A stretch of DNA of 16,460 nt, from the NCBI GenBank assembly GCA_049601975.1, contig JBMYRC010000092.1, forward strand, positions 1 to 16,460. The letters are read 5' to 3'. Each line of letters opens with the position of its first letter. Position 1 is the stretch's first letter. The notes under the pieces were generated by a model. The model had not been told where the DNA came from and made no database searches. It saw only the letters and a list, made by a program, of their open reading frames with translations. The position numbers were made by a program, and so were the translations under genes. This document shows, piece after piece, positions 8,072 to 15,373 of this stretch. Origin of the DNA: UBA6544 sp049601975 (GTDB lineage Bacteria; Pseudomonadota; Alphaproteobacteria; UBA8366).

Positions 8072-8112
8072 AGTAAATTATATTCGCAATAAGCGCACCC
8101 TCGAGAAAACCA

Positions 8113-8652
8113 ATGACATTGTCGAATCCACGTTCCGAACTGACGACCTCTCTACCTGCTTTGCTAGACGGCGGCAGCGATGCCGATTTTCGTGAACTGA
8201 TCGCGTTGCTTTACGCCACGTCGGGCAGACTACAAGCAATGCGGCGTCACCTGGCCAAGGCGCTGGGTGTCAGTGTCGCCGAATTTTCCGTGCTGACCGC
8301 GCTCATGTACCTCGAACGCCACGAAGATAGCATTCGGGTGCGGACAGTGGCTGACCATTTGCGTGTCTCTGGCGCTCAAGTCACCGCTATTGTCGGCAAG
8401 TTACAAACCGGCGGCTGGGTCGATAAAACCGGCGACCCCGTGGACAGCCGCGCCGTCTCACTCACGTTGACCAATCAAACCCGCGAGCGGTTGGCGGCAT
8501 TCGCACCACACCTGCGCGCGGTCAACGACCGCTGGTTCGACGGTGCCACCAAGGATGAGGTCACGGCGGTTGGGGTATTTTTACGCCGTATGATCCATCA
8601 ATATGAAGGTGCCAGCTTGAAGGCGCGCGATGTCGAACCGGACGGCAGCTAA
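8113..8652 (+). CDS. MarR-family transcriptional regulator
   Basis: This is a 179-residue dimeric winged-helix repressor or activator. The winged helix covers about residues 45-125. The recognition region includes RVRTVADHLRVSGAQVTAIVGKL, and the wing carries DPVDSRAVSLTLT, the classic D-x-D-x-R-a pattern of the family. The terminal helices needed for dimerisation are present (LLYATSGRLQAMRRHL and FLRRMIHQYE). MarR proteins usually sense a phenolic or other small acid, which fits the neighbours. It is divergent from the HpaB-type monooxygenase and 16 nt upstream of the UbiD-family gene, so it probably controls both and itself. The start at 8113 has only a weak GAGA ribosome site, which would keep the regulator level low. 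Confidence 0.9.
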   Translation: MTLSNPRSELTTSLPALLDGGSDADFRELIALLYATSGRLQAMRRHLAKALGVSVAEFSVLTALMYLERHEDSIRVRTVADHLRVSGAQVTAIVGKLQTGGWVDKTGDPVDSRAVSLTLTNQTRERLAAFAPHLRAVNDRWFDGATKDEVTAVGVFLRRMIHQYEGASLKARDVEPDGS

Positions 8653-8668
8653 GAGGACGGAGAGGAAC

Positions 8669-10255
8669 ATGTCATATACGGGTTTGCGAGATTATATCGA
8701 AGAGTTAAAGCGGCGCGGTCTGCTGCGCATCATTGATGAACAGGTTTGCAAAGATACCGAACTGGTGCCGCTCGTCCGATTGCAGTTTCGCGGATTACCC
8801 GAATTGGAACGCCGAGCATTCTGGTTTCGCAATGTCACCGACGCGCGCGGACGCAATTTCGACGCTTCCGTTGTGCTCGGCTCACTCGGCTGCTCGCGTG
8901 CGGTCTACGCGGCAGCTCTCGGTGTGGACGTAGATGAAATCGGTGCGCGATGGGCAAAAGCACAAGGCAATCATCTCTTGCCGGAACAGGTCGCACAAGG
9001 CCAAGCCCACTGTAAGGAAGTCGTGCTCACCGCCCCCAACTTGGAGGGCGGTGTCGATCGTTTCCCACATCTGGTCTCCACGCCGGGCTTCGATCCCGCG
9101 CCCTTCATCACCGCCGGCGTCTGGGTGACCCGCGATCCAGAAGACGGGTCTTACAATCTTGGTATCTATCGCGGCATGATAAAATCACCGGACCGCATCG
9201 GCTGCGCGACCGACGTGCCGACCCAGCATTTGGCGATCCAGTGGGAGAAGGCCCGTCGGATGGGCAAACCGTTGCAAGCGGCAGTCTTTATCGGCGGTCC
9301 ACCGTCTCTGCTCCTCGCCGCGGCAAGCAAGGTGCCTTATGGGGTGGACGAATACGGGCTTGCGGGAGCGCTTAATGGCGCCCCGGTTCCCGTGGTCCGA
9401 GCCGAAACTTTCGATGCCCTGGTGCCCGCCAATGCAGAGCTCGTAATAGAGGGTGAAATCCGCACCGATAAGCTGGAGCCGGAAGCGCCATTCGGCGAGG
9501 CGAGCGGTTATCTCGGTCCCCGCAAGATGGAGAAGATCTTCGACGTGAAGGCGATCACCCATCGTCGCAAGCCGATCTATCAAGGCATCATTAGCGAATA
9601 CCCACCGAGCGAGAGCACGGTACTGCGTAAGGTCGCGTTCGATTCTATTTATCTCAACCATCTAAAAGATGCCTGTAACATCCCCTCTGTTACCAAGGTC
9701 GCCTGTCACGAAATGGCGGGCTGCAACATGATGTTCGTGATCCAACTGAATCGCCCGGTGATAGGACAGCCTTGGCAGGCTCTGCGGGCAGCGGCGGCTT
9801 TCGATGCCTCACTCGGTAAGTATTTCATCGCCGTTGATGCGGACATCGATCCGAATTCGTTGGAGTCGGTGATCTGGGCGATGTCCTTCTCGACCCAACC
9901 ACACAGAGACGCCGAGATCATCCGCGGCAAGGTTCCTCGCCTTGATCCTTCGGTCCCGGAGTCGCCGGAGATGGACTACCCTGACGGTCAGGGTGCGTCC
10001 GCCATGCTGATCAATGCCTGCCGCGAGCATCCCTATCTGCCGGTCTCGCTGCCGCGCGAAGATTTCATGGTAAAGGCAAAAGACCGATGGCAGGAGTTGG
10101 GCCTTCCCGAACTATCTCTCGCCACCCCGTGGCACGGCTATCCATTGTCCGCGTGGTCGGAGGAGAACGCCGAAGAGGCGCAAGCTGCCGTGACCGGTCG
10201 CTATTTCGAAACCGGAGAAAAACTCGCGGGTCGTCGAGAGCCCACCTCCGATTAA
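8669..10255 (+). CDS. UbiD-family prenylated-FMN-dependent (de)carboxylase
   Basis: This 528-residue enzyme reversibly removes CO2 from an aromatic, heteroaromatic or alpha,beta-unsaturated acid. The active-site triad is present: R168 (GIYRGM), E272 and E277 (PEAPFGEASGY). The spacing of 104 and 5 residues equals that of R173-E277-E282 in Aspergillus Fdc1, so it is probably catalytically competent. The gene starts at ATG 8669, after a strong AGGACGGAGAGG; the frame stays open 13 codons further up, into marR, but without a ribosome site. It lies in a rightward operon with marR and two downstream genes. The prFMN maker UbiX is not in this window. The context argues for a catabolic decarboxylase, not the ubiquinone-pathway UbiD; substrate unknown. 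Confidence 0.92.
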   Translation: MSYTGLRDYIEELKRRGLLRIIDEQVCKDTELVPLVRLQFRGLPELERRAFWFRNVTDARGRNFDASVVLGSLGCSRAVYAAALGVDVDEIGARWAKAQGNHLLPEQVAQGQAHCKEVVLTAPNLEGGVDRFPHLVSTPGFDPAPFITAGVWVTRDPEDGSYNLGIYRGMIKSPDRIGCATDVPTQHLAIQWEKARRMGKPLQAAVFIGGPPSLLLAAASKVPYGVDEYGLAGALNGAPVPVVRAETFDALVPANAELVIEGEIRTDKLEPEAPFGEASGYLGPRKMEKIFDVKAITHRRKPIYQGIISEYPPSESTVLRKVAFDSIYLNHLKDACNIPSVTKVACHEMAGCNMMFVIQLNRPVIGQPWQALRAAAAFDASLGKYFIAVDADIDPNSLESVIWAMSFSTQPHRDAEIIRGKVPRLDPSVPESPEMDYPDGQGASAMLINACREHPYLPVSLPREDFMVKAKDRWQELGLPELSLATPWHGYPLSAWSEENAEEAQAAVTGRYFETGEKLAGRREPTSD

Positions 10256-10327
10256 GAATTGGAACTGGCAGATACCTCAACGCCGCACACTTTAGAATAA
10301 ACCCGACAGCTTACCGGAGAGCATTTC

Positions 10328-11248
10328 ATGAAGATCGCCGTTCCAGATTTTATCACCAACTCATACTTCCCCGCAGTGGCGGCGGTCGAACTCGGTTTCT
10401 TCAAGGAAGAAGGCATCGACATGACCTTGGAGCATATCTTCCCGGTCAACCGCGCCTGCGAAGTAATGCGCGACGGCGGGATCGATTTCGTCGCCGGCGC
10501 GGCTCATGCCCCGCTCGCCGCTTTCAAGAATTGGGAGGGCGCCAAACTCCTCGGCGCGCTGGCGCAAGGGATGTACTGGATGCTGGTCGTGCGCTCGGAT
10601 CTCGACGCGGAGCGCGGCGATATTGATGCGGTCAAGGGTCTCAACATCGGCGCCGCCCCGTTCGTTGAATTGGGATTGCGCCGAATGCTGACCGAGGCCG
10701 GGATCGATATCGAGGCCGACGGCGTCAAAATAGCACCGGTGCCGGGCACTGGGGGCGACATATCCTTTGGCGTACAGGCGGCCCGGGTCCTCGCCGAGGG
10801 GAAGATCGACGGATTCTGGGCCAACGGCATGGGTGCGGAAACCGCTATCCGCGAAGGGGTCGGCAAACTACTGGTCGATATCCGGCGCGGCGACGAGCCG
10901 AAAAAAGCATTCAACTACACCCAGCCCGCCCTGATGACGACCGACGCCTTGATCGAGCGTGAGCCCGAGACTGCCGCCGCCGCCGTACGCGCCCTGGTAA
11001 AAACCCAGAAAGCCATTGTCGAGGACGTGAGCCTGACAACAAAGATTGGCGAGAAATTATTCCCCGGCCGCGATGCCGCGATGATCGCAGACGTAGTCGC
11101 CCGCGACCTGCCGTATTACGATCCGGAGATCACGCCCGAGTTCGTCGTTGGCATGAACGAGTTCATGACCGACCTCGGCTGGCTCGATGGCCCGGTTTCA
11201 TATGAAAAAGTCGTGGCAACCCAGTTCAGCCACCTTTGGAAGGGGTAA
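10328..11248 (+). CDS. NMT1/THI5-like substrate-binding protein without a signal peptide
   Basis: This 306-residue protein has the periplasmic-binding-protein type 2 fold of the NMT1/SsuA/TauA group. The typical start is present (FPAVAAVELGFFKEEGIDM), as are DFVAGAAHAPLAAF and the hinge region VKGLNIGAAPFVELGLRRML. Such proteins normally carry a secretion signal, but this one begins directly with beta-strand 1 (MKIAVPDF). An in-frame TAA at 10298-10300, with no start codon between it and ATG 10328, rules out a hidden leader, and CCGGAGAG provides a ribosome site. It should therefore be cytosolic unless exported by another route. No permease or ATPase gene is nearby. It sits 72 nt after the UbiD-family gene and 5 nt before the amidase, so it may be an intracellular binding protein, sensor or enzyme. 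Confidence 0.8.
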   Translation: MKIAVPDFITNSYFPAVAAVELGFFKEEGIDMTLEHIFPVNRACEVMRDGGIDFVAGAAHAPLAAFKNWEGAKLLGALAQGMYWMLVVRSDLDAERGDIDAVKGLNIGAAPFVELGLRRMLTEAGIDIEADGVKIAPVPGTGGDISFGVQAARVLAEGKIDGFWANGMGAETAIREGVGKLLVDIRRGDEPKKAFNYTQPALMTTDALIEREPETAAAAVRALVKTQKAIVEDVSLTTKIGEKLFPGRDAAMIADVVARDLPYYDPEITPEFVVGMNEFMTDLGWLDGPVSYEKVVATQFSHLWKG

Positions 11249-11253
11249 CCTTC

Positions 11254-12264
11254 ATGTCTGAAAAACATTTCGTCACCGCCTCGTCGGTGAACGCACAATG
11301 GGGCTATTTCGACGCGACACGCGCACCAATCCATGAAATTACGTCTGGTGATACCGTCACCATCAATACGGTCTCTGGTGTGCCGGCGGTGACGCCGGAG
11401 ACCGGCTATACTGTCATGCCGGAGCACCGCGAGATCCACGCGAACACGGAACGTCGTCAGACGCCGGGGCATATCCTCACGGGGCCAGTTGCAATTAAGG
11501 GTGCCATGCCCGGCGACACGCTGGAGATTCGTATCCTTGATATCGAGCTGGCCTGCGATTGGGGCTGGAACGCGATCCGGCCCACCGGCGGCACCATTCC
11601 CGAAGATTTCCCCAAAGAACGGCTGATACATATCGGCCTCGATAAAGCCCGCAGTGTGGGCCTCATGCCGTGGGGCCAAGAAGTGCCGCTGGCGCCGTTC
11701 TTCGGCGTCATGGGTGTGGCCCCGCCGGTCGAGCGCGGCAGCGTCACCTCGATTATTCCCGGCGATTTCGGCGGCAATCTTGATCTGAAGGAATTGACCA
11801 AGGGGGCGACACTCTACCTACCGGTCTTTAACGATGGGGGGCTCTTCGCTTGCGGCGATGGACACGCGGCGCAAGGCAATGGAGAGGTTTGTATTACAGC
11901 CATCGAAACCTCGCTAAACGGCACTTTCGAAATGCATGTGCACAAGGACATGCCGTTGACGATGCCACGCGCCGAGACCGCGACCCATTACATATGCATG
12001 GGTATCGATCCGGATTTGGACGAAGCGGCGAAACAGGCACTGCGAGAGATGATCCGTTTCATCACCGAACGCACACCGTTGAGCCCTGCCGATGCGTATT
12101 CCCTCTGTTCTATCACCTGCGACATGAATTGCACCCAGCTGGTCAACCAGCACAAGGGCGTCCACGCCATGTTGCCGAAAGAGATTCTGGCGGGTGCGGG
12201 GGTTAAGCTCTCTAACTCTGAAGCACGCTCAAATCGCGGTAGAGCTCCAACGCTTCCGGGTTAG
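11254..12264 (+). CDS. Acetamidase/formamidase family amidohydrolase
   Basis: This 336-residue enzyme belongs to the FmdA/AmdA family, which hydrolyses short amides such as formamide or acetamide to ammonia and the acid. Family segments include LTGPVAIKGAMPGDTLEIRI, FFGVMGVAPP, DFGGNLD, and the conserved GDGHAAQGNGEV followed by ITAIE. The ATG at 11254 lies 5 nt after the stop of the binding-protein gene and is preceded by GGAAGGGG. An in-frame start 6 codons earlier lacks such a site. The family usually ends near MLPKEI; here about 25 more residues follow, and they are antisense to the end of the acetoacetyl-CoA synthetase gene (53-nt overlap). That tail is probably a late addition after loss of an earlier stop. 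In this context it may release ammonia from a ring-cleavage amide (inference). Confidence 0.9.
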   Translation: MSEKHFVTASSVNAQWGYFDATRAPIHEITSGDTVTINTVSGVPAVTPETGYTVMPEHREIHANTERRQTPGHILTGPVAIKGAMPGDTLEIRILDIELACDWGWNAIRPTGGTIPEDFPKERLIHIGLDKARSVGLMPWGQEVPLAPFFGVMGVAPPVERGSVTSIIPGDFGGNLDLKELTKGATLYLPVFNDGGLFACGDGHAAQGNGEVCITAIETSLNGTFEMHVHKDMPLTMPRAETATHYICMGIDPDLDEAAKQALREMIRFITERTPLSPADAYSLCSITCDMNCTQLVNQHKGVHAMLPKEILAGAGVKLSNSEARSNRGRAPTLPG

Positions 12265-14164
12265 CGAGTGCTTCCTGGTTCTTTACCTCGCGCCCGTGGA
12301 CGATATCGCGGACTGCCAGCTCGGTGATCTTGCCGGACTTAGTGCGCGGGATATCGACAACTTGAACGACCCGTGCTGGCATGTGCCGGGGCGAACAATT
12401 CTCCCGCACTCGGCGGCGAATACGCTGGGTTAACTCATCATCCATCACACATCCGTCGCGTAAGATGACGAAGAGGACCACACGTGTATCGTCGTCCCAT
12501 TCCTGACCAATACAGATTGCCTCGACCACTTCCTCGAACTGCTCCACCTGGCGGTAGATTTCCGCCGTGCCAATCCGCACACCACCCGGATTAAGCGTCG
12601 CATCGGAGCGCCCAAAGATGATCATGCCACCATGCTCGGTCAGTTCCACGAAATCGCCGTGGTGCCAGATATTCTCAAAGCGGGCAAAATAGGCGTCGTG
12701 ATAGCGCGCACCCTCGGGGTCGGCCCAGAAACCCACGGGCATGGACGGGAACGGTTTGGTGCAAACTAGCTCACCCTTTTCACCGACAACAGAATTGCCC
12801 TGATCGTCGAACACGTCCGTCGCCATGCCCATCAACTTGCATTGAATCTCGCCCCGCCAGACCGGTAACGCTGGATTGCCGCCGACAAAACAACCGACAA
12901 TATCTGTCCCACCCGCGATCGAGGCAAGACACACGTCTCGTTTCACATTCTCGTAGACATAGTCGAAGCCTTCCGGGACCAATGGTGAGCCGGTCGAGGT
13001 AATCGTGCGAATGCTCGAGAGATCGTGGGTTTCCATCGGCTTGAGCCCTGTATTGCCGAGCGCATCAATAAACTTCGCCGACGTGCCGAACAAATTAATC
13101 CCGGCCGCGTCGGCATAATTGAACAGTACCTCCGGGCCCGGATAGGAGGGCGACCCATCGTATAGGATTACCGTCGCTTCGGAGGCCAGGAAGGTCACCA
13201 GCCAATTCCACATCATCCACCCGCAAGTGGTGAAATAGAAGGCCCGGTCGCCCGGCTTGATATCGCAATGAAGGCGCTGTTCTTTCAAATGCTGTAACAG
13301 GGTCCCGCCCGCGCCGTGAACGATGCATTTCGGCACGCCCGTCGTGCCCGAGGAGTACATAATATAGAGCGGATGATTGAACGGCAGCTGAGCGAAGTCG
13401 ATATCTTCCAACTCATGTGCCGCCGTAAAATGCCGCCAATGCACCGAGTTCGGGACATTCTCAATGGCCGGATCGCCGGATAATAGGGGGAAGACAACCG
13501 CCAATTGAACACTTGGCAGATCCGCCAAAACCGTTGTGATCTTCTCCAGTGAATCCTGCGGCTTGCCGTTATAATGATAGCCATCGGCGGTAAAGAGCAT
13601 TTTCGGCTCCACCTGCCCGAACCGATCCAACACACCCTGGACACCGAAATCAGGCGAACACGACGTCCAAATAGCGCCGATAGAACTAGCCGCCAACATC
13701 GCAATCACGGCTTCGGGGCAATTGGGCACGAACCCAGCAATCCGATCGCCCGCCTCTACCCCGAGCGCCCGCATGGCCTGCGCCAAACGCGAAACCTCGC
13801 CGTAGAGTTCGTTCCAGGTCAATTGGCGCTCGATCTGATCCTCCGCCCGAAACAAGATCGCGGGCGTATCGTCCTGTCGGCTCAACAAGTTCTCCGCGAA
13901 ATTCAAACGCGCGTCCGGAAAGAACTGCGCCCCCGGCATCTTGTCGCCGTCAATCAGGATACGTTCGCCCTTGGTCTCGGCCACGACACCGCAGAAATCC
14001 CAAACCGTGGACCAAAATTTCTCCATCTCATCAATGGAGAAAGTGTGCAGTGACGGATAGTCGGGCAGAGAGGCTCCCCAATCCGCTTCCAAACGTCGGG
14101 TAAAACCCGTGATGTTGGCGTTTGCGATACGGTCGGCCGATGGTTGCCACAACGGTTCGGACAC
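12212..14164 (-). CDS. aacS: Acetoacetyl-CoA synthetase (acetoacetate-CoA ligase)
   Basis: This 650-residue ANL-superfamily enzyme activates acetoacetate (or a related 3-oxo acid) to the CoA thioester using ATP. The N-terminal EPLWQPSADRIANANITGF and the GAQFFPDARLNFAENLL stretch are typical of AacS and distinguish it from acetyl-CoA synthetase. The AMP-binding loop SSGTTGVPK is at residues 271-279, GRSDATLNPGGVRIGTAEIY is conserved, and the C-terminal lysine is K612 in TKSGKITE. The frame is open far upstream, but that stretch is antisense to the LLM gene and not homologous. GTG at 14164, with GGGAGA 6 nt before it, gives the right length and N-terminus. The gene is divergent from the LLM oxygenase and convergent with the amidase. 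It links the cluster to ketone-body or beta-oxidation intermediates. Confidence 0.92.
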   Translation of the reverse strand: MSEPLWQPSADRIANANITGFTRRLEADWGASLPDYPSLHTFSIDEMEKFWSTVWDFCGVVAETKGERILIDGDKMPGAQFFPDARLNFAENLLSRQDDTPAILFRAEDQIERQLTWNELYGEVSRLAQAMRALGVEAGDRIAGFVPNCPEAVIAMLAASSIGAIWTSCSPDFGVQGVLDRFGQVEPKMLFTADGYHYNGKPQDSLEKITTVLADLPSVQLAVVFPLLSGDPAIENVPNSVHWRHFTAAHELEDIDFAQLPFNHPLYIMYSSGTTGVPKCIVHGAGGTLLQHLKEQRLHCDIKPGDRAFYFTTCGWMMWNWLVTFLASEATVILYDGSPSYPGPEVLFNYADAAGINLFGTSAKFIDALGNTGLKPMETHDLSSIRTITSTGSPLVPEGFDYVYENVKRDVCLASIAGGTDIVGCFVGGNPALPVWRGEIQCKLMGMATDVFDDQGNSVVGEKGELVCTKPFPSMPVGFWADPEGARYHDAYFARFENIWHHGDFVELTEHGGMIIFGRSDATLNPGGVRIGTAEIYRQVEQFEEVVEAICIGQEWDDDTRVVLFVILRDGCVMDDELTQRIRRRVRENCSPRHMPARVVQVVDIPRTKSGKITELAVRDIVHGREVKNQEALANPEALELYRDLSVLQS

Positions 14165-14299
14165 GGATTTTCTCCCGGCATTTTCCTTTGCGCTCACATA
14201 GCATGCGGGCAATTGACGGTCCACATGAGGTCTCGCGAAATCGCCCATGCGATCCAGTTTGTTGAGAAGAGTTAGGCTGACGAGAAAGAGGATAGACGA

Positions 14300-15373
14300 A
14301 TGCCCGTCGAAATGATCGGTTGGATCGCGCCCCGTATCTCCTCGGAGATCATTCCCGTAAAGGGTCCTCCCTTCGACGCGGGTGTCATCGCGGAGACGGC
14401 GCGCATTCACGAGGATGCCGATTTCGACAGTGTATTGGTCGGCTATTTCTCGGACGCACCGGATGGCTTCATGGTCGGCGCACACGCCGCCAGCGTCACC
14501 GAGCGGCTGTCTTTCCTGTTGGCCCATCGACCGGGCTTCATCGCGCCCACTGTCGCGGCGCGCAAGCTCGCCACATTGGATCAATTGAGCGGCGGCCGCC
14601 TCGCCGTGCACATCATTTCCGGCGGACGGGATGACGATCAGGCGAAGGATGGCGACTATGTAGACCACGGCGGACGCTACCGGCGCAGCGCCGAGTATGT
14701 CGACATTCTGCGTAAGGTTTGGGCGTCCCCGAAGCCCTTCGACCATGAGGGTGAATTCTACAAGTTCGACGGTGCTTATTCGGAGATCAAATGCCACCGC
14801 AAGCCGCATATCCCAGTATATGGCGGCGGCGGATCGGATGCCGCGGTCGAATTGCTCTCTCCGGGACTCAATGTCTTCATGCTATGGGGCGAGCCGTTGG
14901 CGGGCACCGCCGATTTCATGGCGTGTGTCCGCGAAGCGGCCGGCACACAGCCGATTACGTTCAGCCTTTCTACCCGGCCAATTTTGGCGGATACCGAAGA
15001 TAAAGCTTGGGACCGGGCACGGGACATATTGGCGAAAGTCACCGCCCGCACCGGCGGCACAGACAATCCCAACAACCGCGTCGCGGAGAATGTCGGATCA
15101 CAACGGTTGCTCGCCGCGGCGGCGGCGGGGGATGTCCACGACACTTGTTTGTGGACTGAGCTGGCGGCGGCAACAGGTGCGCGCGGAAATTCAACAGCCC
15201 TGGTCGGCACGCCTGATACGGTCGCGAAAGCCATGGTAGAATATTACAAACTCGGCGCCACAAGCCTGCTTATTCGGGGCTACGATCCAAGACCCGACGC
15301 CGTCCAGTACGGCAAGGAATTGATTCCAAAAGTGCGGGAGTTGGTCGCCGCCTACGACGCAGGCACGGCGTAG
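14300..15373 (+). CDS. LLM-class flavin-dependent monooxygenase (SsuD-like)
   Basis: This is a 357-residue bacterial-luciferase-like TIM-barrel enzyme that uses reduced FMN and O2. Landmarks are FDSVLVGYFSDAPDGFMVGA, the APTVAARKLATLDQLSGGRLAVHIISGG block characteristic of the alkanesulfonate-monooxygenase branch, YVDILRKVW, and VYGGGGSDAAVELL, which probably contacts the flavin phosphate. An AGAGGA ribosome site stands 7 nt before the ATG. Relatives cleave C-S bonds in sulfonates (SsuD), open the uracil ring (RutA) or oxidise amines and heterocycles; the residues I can see do not decide between these. The reductase that would supply FMNH2 is not in the window. The gene diverges from aacS across 135 bp, and its 3' end overlaps the MmgE/PrpD gene by 22 nt. 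Confidence 0.9.
   Translation: MPVEMIGWIAPRISSEIIPVKGPPFDAGVIAETARIHEDADFDSVLVGYFSDAPDGFMVGAHAASVTERLSFLLAHRPGFIAPTVAARKLATLDQLSGGRLAVHIISGGRDDDQAKDGDYVDHGGRYRRSAEYVDILRKVWASPKPFDHEGEFYKFDGAYSEIKCHRKPHIPVYGGGGSDAAVELLSPGLNVFMLWGEPLAGTADFMACVREAAGTQPITFSLSTRPILADTEDKAWDRARDILAKVTARTGGTDNPNNRVAENVGSQRLLAAAAAGDVHDTCLWTELAAATGARGNSTALVGTPDTVAKAMVEYYKLGATSLLIRGYDPRPDAVQYGKELIPKVRELVAAYDAGTA

Noticed and set aside
7088..8092. 334-codon rightward open frame opposite the HpaB-type gene
   Set aside because: It is an antisense shadow of a strongly conserved protein; composition is Arg/Val/His-rich, with no recognisable domain and no ribosome site.
9185..9661. 158-codon leftward open frame inside the UbiD-family gene
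   Set aside because: Antisense shadow with no supporting motif or ribosome site.
10087..10626. 179-codon rightward open frame spanning the UbiD-family/binding-protein junction
   Set aside because: It overlaps two well-supported genes in another frame and is an Arg-rich off-frame translation.
14201..14250. Imperfect inverted repeat GCATGCGGGC ... GCCCATGC between aacS and the LLM gene
   Set aside because: The arms need a 2-nt bulge and are 32 nt apart; too weak to call an operator or hairpin.
14165..14809. Upstream extension of the aacS reading frame to an 865-residue protein
   Set aside because: The extra ~215 residues are antisense to the LLM gene and show no family similarity. GTG 14164 has a ribosome site and gives the normal AacS length.
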